In this document: positions 33,455 through 42,942 of the stretch, in pieces | Layout of the letters: each line of letters starts with the position of its first letter | Numbering within the stretch: position 1 is the first letter of the stretch | Assembly: GCF_000315915.1 (NCBI RefSeq) | Contig: NC_020188.1 | Location: forward strand, 265,501-329,500 | DNA from: Henningerozyma blattae CBS 6284 | Lineage: Eukaryota > Ascomycota > Saccharomycetes > Saccharomycetales > Saccharomycetaceae | DNA length: 64,000 nucleotides | Direction of reading: 5' to 3' | Notes under the pieces: model-generated | Database searches by the model: none | The model's input: the letters and a program-made list of their open reading frames with translations, nothing else | What the model was told of the DNA's origin: nothing | Made by a program: the position numbers and the translations under genes

Positions 33455-34426
33455 ATGGCATCATCAGTTCCTGGACCAATTAGTTTACCCGAATCAAGAT
33501 TTGATTTAAGCACTTATTGGGGACGAGTTCGTCATTGTGCTGAGATTTCAGATCCACGAATGTTATTGACTACTAATGAAGACTTACAAAAGGCTTATAA
33601 GGTTGTCAGTTCATATAAGAATGGACTAATCAAAGAGACTACTCAAGAGTTTTGGAAATCGAAAAAAGTCTTGGATTCTACCGTTCATCCTGATACGGGT
33701 GATAAAGTTTTCTTACCCTTTAGAATGTCATGTAATGTTCTTTCTAATTTGGTTGTTACTGCTGGTATGTTAACACCTGGTTTAGGTACTGCGGGGACAT
33801 TATTTTGGCAATGGGCTAATCAATCCTTAAATGTAGCTATCAATTCTGCCAATGCTAATAAATCCGATCCATTAACTACAAGACAATTGATTGAGAATTA
33901 TACTGTTGCAGTGAGTGCGTCATGTGGTGTTGCAGTGGGATTGAATAAATTAGTACCTAAATTAAGGGGTATTTCACCACATACAAAATTGATTCTAAGT
34001 AGATTAGTTCCATTTGCTGCCGTTGTTACAGCTGGTGTTGTGAATGTGTTTTTAATGAGAGGTAATGAAATTCGTAATGGGATCAGTGTATATGATAAGG
34101 AAAGTGGTGAAGAAATTGGTAAATCTCAAAGAGCTGCATTTAAAGCTGTTGGGCAAACAGCGTTGAGTCGAGTGATTAATGCTACTCCAGTGATGGTTAT
34201 TCCACCTTTAATATTGGTTAAATTGCAAAGTGGTATTTTGAAGGGTAAATCAATGAAGATTCAAAACTTAGCTAATTTAGGGTTAGTTGGTAGTACATTA
34301 TTTGTTGCGTTACCTTTTGCCATTGGAGTTTTTCCACAACGCCAAAGCATGAGAAGAGATCAATTGGAGGAACATTTACAACGTCGTGCATTAAGTGAAA
34401 CTGTATACTTCAATCGTGGTATATAA
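33455..34426 (+). CDS. FSF1: Sideroflexin-type mitochondrial inner-membrane carrier
   Basis: Homologue of S. cerevisiae Fsf1 (YOR271C), of the sideroflexin family; human relatives import serine into mitochondria. The signature block TVHPDTGDKVFLPFRMS with HPDTG at 78-82 is intact. Several hydrophobic segments follow (LVVTAGMLTPGLGTAGTLFW; TVAVSASCGVAVGL; LVPFAAVVTAGVVNVFLMRGNE; VMVIPPLILV; LVGSTLFVALPFAIGVFPQ). 323 residues against 327. The C-terminus LEEHLQRRALSETVYFNRGI is conserved. Confidence 0.95.
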   Translation: MASSVPGPISLPESRFDLSTYWGRVRHCAEISDPRMLLTTNEDLQKAYKVVSSYKNGLIKETTQEFWKSKKVLDSTVHPDTGDKVFLPFRMSCNVLSNLVVTAGMLTPGLGTAGTLFWQWANQSLNVAINSANANKSDPLTTRQLIENYTVAVSASCGVAVGLNKLVPKLRGISPHTKLILSRLVPFAAVVTAGVVNVFLMRGNEIRNGISVYDKESGEEIGKSQRAAFKAVGQTALSRVINATPVMVIPPLILVKLQSGILKGKSMKIQNLANLGLVGSTLFVALPFAIGVFPQRQSMRRDQLEEHLQRRALSETVYFNRGI

Positions 34427-34445
34427 GATGTGTGTATTTATTTTA

Positions 34446-34490
34446 TTTTATTCATTTATTTATTTATTTATTTATTTATTATTATTATGA
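34446..34490. repeat. TTTA/TTA microsatellite in the FSF1-ERG12 convergent gap
   Basis: Eight or so TTTA units followed by ATT repeats. Non-coding, between two convergent genes 170 bases apart. Confidence 0.8.
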
Positions 34491-34596
34491 CATCGGAGAT
34501 GAGTACGCGTAACGCGAAATGTAAATAAAAGGGTACTGAAAATAAAAAAATAAAAAAATAACAAAAAAAAATTTTTAATTAAATATTTAAAAGTTG

Positions 34597-35805
34597 TTAA
34601 TTCAAAGTTGTATTATTACATAATGGTAGCAAAATTTGATCCAATTGTTCCCTTGATGCCAAAGATTTAATTTCAAAACATTGTTTGACTCTATCATCCA
34701 GTTCTTTATTTTTATTATCCAATTCCAATACACCTGTACCAAAACCACCCAAGTTCGTTTCAAATACATCAAAATTATAATCTTTCTTCAAGATATTAAT
34801 GAACCGGTCTACATCTTTACGGTCTACATCTTTTTTCAAAAGTGTTAGAGTACAACCACCACCACCTGCACCTGTTAATTTAGTATAACCAATTTGGAAT
34901 TGATTTGTTAATTTTATAATTTTTTCAATCATTGGATGAGAGACATTTATGCTTTGTAATAGATGTTGATTAATATTAATCAATTCACCCAAAGAATCTA
35001 TGTCTGATGCGTCTGCAAGTAATAAATCTTTGGATTCAAGAGTGATGTGGCCTATTGAGGATAAAATCTTGGAGACAATAGCATGATGAGAGTTGTACAT
35101 GTGTCTTACGTTAGAAACCAGTTGTTTTGTAGATCTTGGGATCTTTGTATATGTTAATAAGATAGGCAAATCTATATCTATAATTTCATGTGATTGTGAA
35201 TTCAATAGAATGGAATTACCATAAGTAGCCACGGTATTGTCTATCCCTGAAGGGTTACCATGCATGCATTTTTCACCAATGAAAGCCCAATCATTGATTA
35301 ATTTCAATTGTGCTTTATTTAGGGGGATAGAAATCAACTTAGCCAGATGTAATAAAGCAGTGGAAAGAGAAACACAGATAGAGGCCGAAGAACCTAAACC
35401 AGCACCCACGGGGAGAGTGGATCTTACAGAGAATTTTAAACCTTTTAAATTTGGAATTAAGGAAAAAAATAAATAGAGAAAAGTTAAGGCGGCTTGATGA
35501 TGTAAAGGATTAGATTTGAATGAGGATAATAAAGGATCGATTGATTTTAAAAGAGTTGAATCCAATTCTTTGGTGGAAGGTTGAATGGTGGGGATTGTTG
35601 AGAAATCATTACATTCCCATTGATGAGTTAATTTTATATCTAGGAAATCCAATTGAATGATGTTTGGATCATTGGCGTTTGAAACTAGTAAATAAGTTCT
35701 TAAAGACGAAACTGCTGCAGCGATGGCAGGTTCTCCATACACAGCGGCATGTTCGCCAAAAAGGATGACTTTCCCTGGAGCTGAGGTTAGGATAGGTAAT
35801 GGCAT
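34597..35805 (-). CDS. ERG12: Mevalonate kinase
   Basis: Homologue of S. cerevisiae Erg12 (YMR208W), phosphorylating mevalonate in the cytosol on the way to isoprenoids and ergosterol. GHMP-kinase fold: N-terminal APGKVILFGEHAAVYGEPA (9-27), ATP loop PVGAGLGSSASICVS (132-146), substrate region GNPSGIDNTVATYG, and the C-terminal glycine motif KLTGAGGGGCTLTLL. 402 residues, shorter than the S. cerevisiae protein (443); the missing length is in loops and the C-terminal end, with all motifs kept. The 5' intergenic gap to PAC1 is only 219 bases and holds CGCGAAAA at 35931-35938. Confidence 0.96.
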   Translation of the reverse strand: MPLPILTSAPGKVILFGEHAAVYGEPAIAAAVSSLRTYLLVSNANDPNIIQLDFLDIKLTHQWECNDFSTIPTIQPSTKELDSTLLKSIDPLLSSFKSNPLHHQAALTFLYLFFSLIPNLKGLKFSVRSTLPVGAGLGSSASICVSLSTALLHLAKLISIPLNKAQLKLINDWAFIGEKCMHGNPSGIDNTVATYGNSILLNSQSHEIIDIDLPILLTYTKIPRSTKQLVSNVRHMYNSHHAIVSKILSSIGHITLESKDLLLADASDIDSLGELININQHLLQSINVSHPMIEKIIKLTNQFQIGYTKLTGAGGGGCTLTLLKKDVDRKDVDRFINILKKDYNFDVFETNLGGFGTGVLELDNKNKELDDRVKQCFEIKSLASREQLDQILLPLCNNTTLN

Positions 35806-36024
35806 TTGAATGTTTGGTTGTGTTGTTAGTTTGTTGTGTTTTTTTATTTTTTTGCATATATATTTTTATGTAAATCTATATGTATATATATACATGTATA
35901 TGTATATGTATAATTTTCTAATTTGGGTAACGCGAAAAGACCGAATAAAGTTTTTTTTTTTGGAAAATTACTAAATGAAGAAGAGTGAAAAAAAAAAAAA
36001 ATAAAAAAAGATCGAATAATTAAT

Positions 36025-37320
36025 TTATCGTATAGAGAATAGGGCAGCATTACCGTCTGCCGCTATAGTGATGAAACATTTTTGAATTTCATCTATATCG
36101 AATGCATTTATAAAACAATTTGAATGGATGTTATCCCAAACCATCAATTGTCGAGCTTGAATGAGGGAAGTGTCCCATAGACGTATACTACCATCATCAC
36201 TACAAGTGATGATGGATAAAGATGATGGATTGATGGAATGAGATAATACATATGCCTTACGAACCCATGAACCATGGCCCTTGAGAGTAGATAATCTTGT
36301 GAACGTACGCTGAGATGAGCTGATAGACGGCAGTGGTTCATTAGTTCCTGGTTTAAACCTTGGAGTCCCTATTTTCCAAAGCACAGCAGTGTTATCTCTT
36401 CCTGTAGAAACGATATGTTCGAACCCTAATCGAGGCATATTCGTATGTGCATGTAATGATAATGTGACACTCTCTACGGGTGTTTGATGTGCTTGTACAC
36501 TAGACAATTGTACAGTTTGACCAGTTTTAGTCCAATAGACTAAAATGACACGACCATCATGACCCCCTGTCACAAGACATGATCCATGTAATACAACACT
36601 TCTAATCCAAACTTGTAGACCATGGGGTGTTAGTGTGGCTACAAGTGTGGCTGTACGTTCCTCGGGATCCCATATTTTGACAGTACCATCTCGTGAACAA
36701 GACGCAAGTAACCGCCGAGACGAATCTTTAGTAGCTGCCGCATCTTGTGAAAGATCGGAAACCCCAGATACATGTGCAACCCAAGACCGTACGAGATGTA
36801 AACCGGGGCCTCCGTTACTTTCGCCAGTTGATAAATCTTGGCCATTACGCCATCGCCAAACTCTAATTTGGCCATCACGACCAGCACTAACCACACCTTG
36901 AGTCCAAGGTGTTATTGCTGAAACAGCACCCACATGGCCACGTACACTACTAACCACTGCCCCTGGACCGCTTCCAGCTTTAAGTTCACAAGTAACTAGT
37001 CGGCCACCAGTAGTACCAATTACAGCCAATGGTAAGCCATCCATAATAGCCACAGAAGTACAGCCAGTATCACCTACTGGTACTAACCCTATTTTACTTA
37101 ATCGTAGAGGTTGTAAAAGTGAATTGTTTGTGCTTGTGTTTGTGTCATTTTCTTTTGTACCATTGGTATTTCCACTGGCAACATCTTTTGTGTCACTACC
37201 ACTGTCACTTGCAACGGCTAGCCGCCCAGCCAGATCGGCTAGTAACAATTCTGCGTCACGTGACTCGCCTAGCCGCGTACGCAAATACGCAAGCACGTGC
37301 TCGTCGTCATCAGTGATCAT
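36025..37320 (-). CDS. PAC1: LIS1-type dynein regulator Pac1, short and diverged
   Basis: A WD40 protein best matched to S. cerevisiae Pac1 (YOR269W), the LIS1 homologue that binds dynein with Ndl1 and targets it to microtubule plus ends for spindle positioning. The N-terminus (DDDEHVLAYLRTRLGE) fits a LisH helix pair; the coiled coil of S. cerevisiae Pac1 is largely replaced by a Thr/Asn linker. WD repeats include VSAGRDGQIRVWRW, LASCSRDGTVKIWD, LVTGGHDGRVILVYW, IVSTGRDNTAVLWK, LKGHGSWVRKAYV and ITCSDDGSIRLWD. 431 residues against 494. The 5' half is unusually GC-rich for this window. YTM1 (YOR272W), also a WD protein, was considered but its N-terminus is absent. Confidence 0.82.
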   Translation of the reverse strand: MITDDDEHVLAYLRTRLGESRDAELLLADLAGRLAVASDSGSDTKDVASGNTNGTKENDTNTSTNNSLLQPLRLSKIGLVPVGDTGCTSVAIMDGLPLAVIGTTGGRLVTCELKAGSGPGAVVSSVRGHVGAVSAITPWTQGVVSAGRDGQIRVWRWRNGQDLSTGESNGGPGLHLVRSWVAHVSGVSDLSQDAAATKDSSRRLLASCSRDGTVKIWDPEERTATLVATLTPHGLQVWIRSVVLHGSCLVTGGHDGRVILVYWTKTGQTVQLSSVQAHQTPVESVTLSLHAHTNMPRLGFEHIVSTGRDNTAVLWKIGTPRFKPGTNEPLPSISSSQRTFTRLSTLKGHGSWVRKAYVLSHSINPSSLSIITCSDDGSIRLWDTSLIQARQLMVWDNIHSNCFINAFDIDEIQKCFITIAADGNAALFSIR

Positions 37321-37368
37321 CTTTTTTATTTATTTATTTTATATTATATTATGTTTGTTGTTTGTTTT

Positions 37369-37416
37369 CACTTCTAATTTCACTTCTAATTTCAATTCCA
37401 ATTTCAATTCCAATTT
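37369..37416. repeat. Four tandem 12-base repeats
   Basis: Two copies of CACTTCTAATTT followed by two of CAATTCCAATTT, without gaps, just upstream of PAC1. The pairwise pattern shows a duplicated unit that changed by two bases and was duplicated again. Confidence 0.9.
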
Positions 37417-37796
37417 TGCAATTTCTTTTTCTATCAATATCGATATCACATTCGATCTTTTCTGGATGGCTCGGCCCATCAACAGCCAAAAAATAACGCT
37501 ACCTATATACCTCGCGTATTTACCGCACGCTGTTTTCTCGTGCGCCGCATGAGTCCTGCAGCTTTTTCTGTGCAGTTTTTCGGCCGACTCGGCTCGTCGT
37601 TTCTTTTGTTCTTCGCCCATTGTCTGCCGGCAAAAAAGAACGGCACGTTCTGCGAATTTTTCTGTGTATTCTTCCGACGCTGAAAAATTTACGAATTCGA
37701 ATTTTCTACTACTACAAAACATTCTTTAACATACTAAAGAATTACTCTGGTTCTAATAATTTTTTTTTAGTACCAAGATTTATTTATATCATATGT

Positions 37797-37799
<3 letters not shown>

Positions 37800-37833
<34 letters not shown>
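37800..37833. repeat. (GT)n microsatellite upstream of HRK1
   Basis: About sixteen uninterrupted GT/TG units followed by GTTGTTATATATATAT. Dinucleotide tracts like this vary in length between strains. Confidence 0.9.
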
Positions 37834-37834
<1 letters not shown>

Positions 37835-38027
37835 GTTATATATATATAGGTAAATTGCGCTACGCCCTGCCTACTACTTGATATTTATATATACTACACG
37901 TAATAAAAAACTTTTAGGAAACTGACGTTCGCATCTCACCTCATCTCATCGAATCGCATTTCATATACAAAAACATACAAAATTTTCAAACCAACCATAT
38001 ATACATTCATCGGTGTAATATTTCATC

Positions 38028-39698
38028 ATGACGTTACTCTCTCGTCGTTCGTTTTTAAACAACAACAATACCACCACCAATGAGTCTTCGAAAGCCAAGT
38101 TTCTTTCATTTATGGGTAAAAAGCATGCTTCCACTTCAAATATACATAATTTGGGGTCCAAAGACCCCCTGCATGACTCATCGAAAGATTTCTCATTCCT
38201 AAACCACGGCTCATTCACCACTAATACCAATAGTCTCAATCATAATAGCAACAGCAATAGCACCAATTCAATTAATAATATTCCAGGCACATCCGTCGGT
38301 AGTAGTACCGATTCCTTACAATCATTACAATACAATAGCAATATTCATACTAATGCAACCACTAATACCACTACAACTAATACAAATTCCATGGCGGATT
38401 TGAAAAAATTCTTTATACCAAGAAATACAAATGCCAAGAATGATCCATGTCATGAACATTCGGCCATCCCTCCATCCCGAGATTCTTCACTTTCATTATC
38501 ACAATACATGAACATTTATCATGATGATACCATTTTGTTCCAAAAATATGGGAAATTGGGGAAACTCTTGGGTGAAGGTGCAGGTGGTTCAGTGAAAATC
38601 ATTGAAAGACCAACAGATCATAAATTGTTTGCCGTCAAGAAATTTAAAACAAGAAAACAAAATGAATCTATCAAAGTTTATTCGAAAAAATGTACTTCTG
38701 AATACTTGATGGGATCTATTCTTCATCATCAAAATATTATAACCACATTAGATATTTTTGCAGATTCCAAACAATCCAATTATTATTTGGTGATGGAATA
38801 TTGTCCCATTGATTTTTTCAGTGTGGTGATGTCCGGGAAACTGTCACGTGGTGAGATTAATTGTTATTTTAAACAATTAAATAATGGTGTCATTTATCTA
38901 CATTCCAAAGGTATAGCTCATAGAGATTTGAAATTGGATAATTGTGTCATGACCGAAAATGGTATTATCAAAATTATCGATTTTGGGTCCTCTTTAGTTT
39001 TCAAATATCCAGATTCTAATCATATCAATTTTACTTATGGTATAGTTGGATCGGATCCTTATTTACCACCTGAAGTTCTTGTTTCCAATAAATTAAATCA
39101 ATATGATCCTAGATTAGTAGATATTTGGTCCATTGGTATCATTTATTGTTGTATGATGTTGAAACGTTTCCCATGGAAAATACCCGATAGGGAGAAAGAT
39201 AAGAATTTCAATCTATTCTCCATGCAAGATGATTTTAATCATGACTATGTTCAAAGTGCCAAAAACCATGAATTATTGATTCAAATGAGGAAACAAGGTA
39301 AATCTGATCAATATATTAAAGAACAACAACAAATCATGTTAAACAACAATAAACCAATTCCAAATCCAAACGCTGTCACTTTGGAGAATGAAAAGCCTTC
39401 CACAATCCATGGACCTTATAGATTATTACGTCTATTACCTCATGCTTCAAGACCCATCATCTCCAAGATATTATCCATAGACCCATCAAAAAGAGCAACA
39501 TTTGATGATATTATCCATGATCAATGGTTCCAAAATATTCAATGTTGTAATGAAGTCAGTAGTAATAGTAATGCCAATACTAATACTAATAATGCTATAC
39601 AAAATGATAATATCGTGGTAAAGAGAGTTTCTGGTCATCATCATACAATTGTAAAAGATAATGAAAAAAATGGGAAACAAATCATTTATAAAGTCTAA
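38028..39698 (+). CDS. HRK1: Ser/Thr kinase of the Hal4/Hrk1 family regulating plasma-membrane transport
   Basis: Homologue of S. cerevisiae Hrk1 (YOR267C), of the fungal Npr1/Hal5 kinase group; Hrk1 helps activate the proton pump Pma1 in response to glucose. Residues 1-160 are Ser/Asn/Thr-rich and disordered. The kinase domain (about 173-505) has LGEGAGGSV, the ATP lysine K204 (FAVKKF), HRDLKLDN with catalytic D300, DFG (D318), and SDPYLPPEV in the activation segment. DYVQSAKNHELLIQMRKQGKSD is an extra loop before subdomain X. 556 residues against 759, shorter in the N-terminus. Sequence alone would also allow the relative Sat4; position after PAC1 decides for HRK1. Confidence 0.85.
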   Translation: MTLLSRRSFLNNNNTTTNESSKAKFLSFMGKKHASTSNIHNLGSKDPLHDSSKDFSFLNHGSFTTNTNSLNHNSNSNSTNSINNIPGTSVGSSTDSLQSLQYNSNIHTNATTNTTTTNTNSMADLKKFFIPRNTNAKNDPCHEHSAIPPSRDSSLSLSQYMNIYHDDTILFQKYGKLGKLLGEGAGGSVKIIERPTDHKLFAVKKFKTRKQNESIKVYSKKCTSEYLMGSILHHQNIITTLDIFADSKQSNYYLVMEYCPIDFFSVVMSGKLSRGEINCYFKQLNNGVIYLHSKGIAHRDLKLDNCVMTENGIIKIIDFGSSLVFKYPDSNHINFTYGIVGSDPYLPPEVLVSNKLNQYDPRLVDIWSIGIIYCCMMLKRFPWKIPDREKDKNFNLFSMQDDFNHDYVQSAKNHELLIQMRKQGKSDQYIKEQQQIMLNNNKPIPNPNAVTLENEKPSTIHGPYRLLRLLPHASRPIISKILSIDPSKRATFDDIIHDQWFQNIQCCNEVSSNSNANTNTNNAIQNDNIVVKRVSGHHHTIVKDNEKNGKQIIYKV

Positions 39699-39905
39699 TA
39701 TTTTACATTATTCCACGATTTATTACTAAATTTATAGATAGGAAATTTTTACATAAATAATGATAGACATATACAATACGCATTTAAAAATTTATGATAG
39801 ACAATTTACATTTACAAATTTACAAATTTACAGATAGTATTTACAAATACAATTCTTGAAAAAATTAATCGTAATATCAACTAAATGTAGATTCATCTTG
39901 CATTA

Positions 39906-40964
39906 TCACCTCACATAATCCATACCCTTTTTGTCTTCCCATTCTTTTAATGCCCTTTCCCATTCATCATCATCATTAACATCAATCTCTTTATCATTAA
40001 CTTTATCTTCTTGTTGTAATTGTTTTAATTGTTCGATTTCTTCTTTATCATATTTTTCTTTGTTATCTAACCATCTATCTTGAATATCTATATCATTCAT
40101 TATGGAAACATTCTGTCTTGTAGCTTCTGCCCAAACAGTATCACCTCCTATTTCAGATGTACCAAATATGTATCCATTAGCCTTATCTATATTCATTTGC
40201 AAATTAATCATACTTTGTTTATTATCAATTGATAAAACTTCAAATGATACTAAATTAAAATCAGAAACTATTTCACTTATTGATGATGTCAATTTAGAGT
40301 ATTTTTTTAATAATAAATTATTTTTATTTTCCTCTTCGATAAATGGTTGTAAATAATTCAAATCTTGAACCTCTGTATAATAATCTAATTTGAATGGTAA
40401 TTCAGGATTATATGATTTTAATTTATCAATCTTGGAAAATACATTGATTTGAGGTAAATCCATCATTAGCATGGAACGTAACGTTAATAATAGTATAGAA
40501 ACATACTGTGAAGGTGATGTGATATAAATAGAATCCACTAAATTGACAACACAAAACCTCATATCTAATTTGGATTCAAGAATCTTAAAAATATGGAATA
40601 AAGAAGAATGATGTGTAAAGAGTTCTACTTGACCAGGGCAATCAAAGATTAGGTATGGTATATTGTTTTGATCTGCTAATAAAGCTTTGATTTGTAATAC
40701 AAATAAATCAAGTGAATTATTGATAGATTCCATCGCATACATTAATCCACCATTAGGACCAAGATCTTTCTCGTTCATAATTTCTTCAAGAGTAATAAAA
40801 TCTCGAATATCTACAGATACAGGGTACGGTAATCTATCATTTGCTGGATCCATATTAATAATTTGAGTATGTCTACCAATAGCATTGAAAAATTGATAAC
40901 AACCAAATGCATATGTTGATTTCCCAGAGCCAGGGGGACCTATAATAACTTGACCAAATGGCAT
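39906..40964 (-). CDS. GPN2: GPN-loop GTPase 2
   Basis: Homologue of S. cerevisiae Gpn2 (YOR262W), a cytosolic GTPase needed for assembly and nuclear import of RNA polymerase II and III. P-loop GPPGSGKST (9-17), the family-defining Gly-Pro-Asn insertion at 69-71 (DLGPNGGLMY), and DCPGQVELFTH (108-118) as switch II. FSKIDKL serves for guanine specificity. The C-terminal tail is acidic and charged (NDDDEWERALKEWEDKKGM). 352 residues against 347. It begins directly at MPFGQVIIGPPG, so the start is certain. Confidence 0.96.
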   Translation of the reverse strand: MPFGQVIIGPPGSGKSTYAFGCYQFFNAIGRHTQIINMDPANDRLPYPVSVDIRDFITLEEIMNEKDLGPNGGLMYAMESINNSLDLFVLQIKALLADQNNIPYLIFDCPGQVELFTHHSSLFHIFKILESKLDMRFCVVNLVDSIYITSPSQYVSILLLTLRSMLMMDLPQINVFSKIDKLKSYNPELPFKLDYYTEVQDLNYLQPFIEEENKNNLLLKKYSKLTSSISEIVSDFNLVSFEVLSIDNKQSMINLQMNIDKANGYIFGTSEIGGDTVWAEATRQNVSIMNDIDIQDRWLDNKEKYDKEEIEQLKQLQQEDKVNDKEIDVNDDDEWERALKEWEDKKGMDYVR

Positions 40965-41361
40965 AAGTAAATTTTATATACTGGTATTTTGTGGAAGAAA
41001 ATAAAAAAGAAGTTTCCTTGTTCGTTTTTTTTTGAAAGAAAAAAATTTACAAGCTTTAAACTACTTACTAATCCTCCTTTTAATATTGCTCATCATTTTT
41101 CAAAGAATTTATCATTTATCTATAAATTTCAAAAAAATAAAAAAAAAGAAATGCTTTCTAAAGAGTCCGAAAAATCTAAATACAGCTAATGATGATAAAA
41201 TTTAACTAAAAAATAAGAGCGGTCTAAGGGATAGCAATCAATAATCACTAAAAAAATTTTTTATGTATATATATATGGTAGAAAGAAAATTGAATTACAA
41301 AGCAAATTAGGACTTTATTTTTGAAAATATACCTTTAATTTTAAATTATATAACTAGAAAA
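40965..41361. other. Divergent promoter region of GPN2 and COX10
   Basis: 397 AT-rich bases with A-runs. No gene, and no HAP-complex CCAAT box recognised near COX10. Confidence 0.5.
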
Positions 41362-42633
41362 ATGCTCAAGCCACCACCTTCATATACTATAAGTTTTCAA
41401 TTGACGCGAATATGTCACCAGCAAGTAAAAATTTCCTCATCAATCCTTAATCTTAATGTATCAAGAAGATATTTGTCATCTTCAAGGGATTCAACTACAG
41501 ATTTTGATTTTACATCAAATATTCAATTAGTTCCTCGTTGGAAAAATATAAAAAGTAAACTAGCACAAACTGCAACTACTGCATTATCCTGTACCAGTGA
41601 AGTTTCTCAAAATTCACCAATATATCAGAATTTACCCTTCAAAGCAACACCAAAAGTTAATTCTACTAATTTAAAATCTGCATTAAAAGGAAAAGACTGG
41701 TTATCGACATATTTTCAACTAACAAAACCACATTTGACATTTTTAGTAATGTTGAGTAGTATATGTAGTTATGCTCTTTCACCATATACTGCTGATTTAA
41801 CACAACTTATAGCTTTAACGGTTGGAACAACACTATGTTCGGGTAGCGCAAATGCTATTAATATGGGTAGGGAACCTTCTTTCGATAGGCAGATGACCAG
41901 AACGGCAATGCGTCCTGTAGCTCGTGGCGCATTATCATCAAAACAAGCTTTTAAATTTGCTGCAGGTTGTGGAACTATGGGTGGAGCTATACTTTTAGCA
42001 GGCGTTAATCCAGTAGTAAGCTTATTAGGTGTTAGCAACATTGCATTATATGGTTGGCTATATACTTCATTAAAGAGAACTTCAATATTAAATACTTGGG
42101 TAGGTGGCTTGGTAGGAGCAATCCCACCTTTGATGGGGTGGGCAGCTGCAGCAAATATGCCTGCATTATCTCTTTTAGATCCAGGGTGTTGGTGTCTAGC
42201 AGGTTTATTATATGCTTGGCAATTCCCACATTTTAATACTTTGAGCCATGGAATTCGTGAACAATATCGTAAAGCAGGGTATATTATGACAGCTTGGAAA
42301 AAACCACTCTTAAATGCAAGAGTTGCTGCCCGTTATTCTCTTCTAATGTTTCCGTTATGTTTTGGTTTAACATGGTATGGGGTTACTGATCAATGGTTCC
42401 CATGGGATTCAGGTTTGGTAAATGGCTGGCTAGCATTTTGGTCTTGCCGTTTCTATTGGCAACAAAGAAAAGTTATTCTTGGCAAGTATAAAGGTAAAAA
42501 CTTAGAAGAAGCTATTATTAAAGTCAATAAATATGCCAAGAAGGGTTTCTGGTGTAGTATAGTTCAACTACCACTGGTACTGATTTTGGCAATCATTCAT
42601 AAAAAAGGTAGATGGGATGGCGTTTTTGAATAA
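41362..42633 (+). CDS. COX10: Protoheme IX farnesyltransferase (heme O synthase), mitochondrial
   Basis: Homologue of S. cerevisiae Cox10 (YPL172C), which farnesylates heme B to heme O for cytochrome oxidase in the mitochondrial inner membrane. The N-terminus (about 1-105) is basic and Ser/Thr-rich, fitting a mitochondrial presequence. The UbiA-type core begins at YFQLTKPHLTFLVM and has the prenyl-diphosphate motif NMGREPSFDRQMTRTAMRP (N167, D175) and the second motif FPHFNTLSHGIREQYRKAGY. About eight membrane segments. It ends HKKGRWDGVFE, some 12 residues shorter than S. cerevisiae after that block. 423 residues against 462. First gene of the YPL track in the window. Confidence 0.95.
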   Translation: MLKPPPSYTISFQLTRICHQQVKISSSILNLNVSRRYLSSSRDSTTDFDFTSNIQLVPRWKNIKSKLAQTATTALSCTSEVSQNSPIYQNLPFKATPKVNSTNLKSALKGKDWLSTYFQLTKPHLTFLVMLSSICSYALSPYTADLTQLIALTVGTTLCSGSANAINMGREPSFDRQMTRTAMRPVARGALSSKQAFKFAAGCGTMGGAILLAGVNPVVSLLGVSNIALYGWLYTSLKRTSILNTWVGGLVGAIPPLMGWAAAANMPALSLLDPGCWCLAGLLYAWQFPHFNTLSHGIREQYRKAGYIMTAWKKPLLNARVAARYSLLMFPLCFGLTWYGVTDQWFPWDSGLVNGWLAFWSCRFYWQQRKVILGKYKGKNLEEAIIKVNKYAKKGFWCSIVQLPLVLILAIIHKKGRWDGVFE

Positions 42634-42942
42634 TTCATTTCTATGTATATATACTCTTATTTACTAATATCACACTATTTATATTTTTATTCTATTTATG
42701 ATAATAATACAAATAATAATAATAATCACGTATTAAATATTCTATAAAAATCAGATATATAATGTTAAAAAAAAGAGAAAAAAAACAATCTGGACATGAA
42801 GCAAAAAAAAATAGCTATTCATCAAGAATTTGCAGGTGTTTTACTATTTCACGATGTGGTGTGGATTGCATCTTAATGACTGTTCTAGTATATTACTTAA
42901 TTACTTAATTACTTTTTGAATGTATCATATAATGCACAATTG
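42634..42942. other. Convergent intergenic region between COX10 and GCD1
   Basis: 309 bases of AT-rich DNA with AAT trinucleotide repeats (42705-42725). No gene seen. Confidence 0.5.

Larger units (their letters stand above)
37321..38027. other. GC-rich divergent promoter region of PAC1 and HRK1
   Basis: 707 bases. A TTTA tract beside PAC1, four 12-base repeats (37369-37416), a GC-rich block (about 37460-37690), a (GT) microsatellite (37802-37833), then CT-rich DNA with CTCATCTCATCG (37939-37950) shortly before HRK1. An open - strand frame of 127 codons (37339-37722) runs through the repeats; I do not count it as a gene. Confidence 0.5.

Noticed and set aside
37124..37722. Open frames of 127 and 142 codons on opposite strands around the PAC1 start
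   Set aside because: High GC removes stop codons by chance; the - strand frame is partly made of the 12-base repeats.
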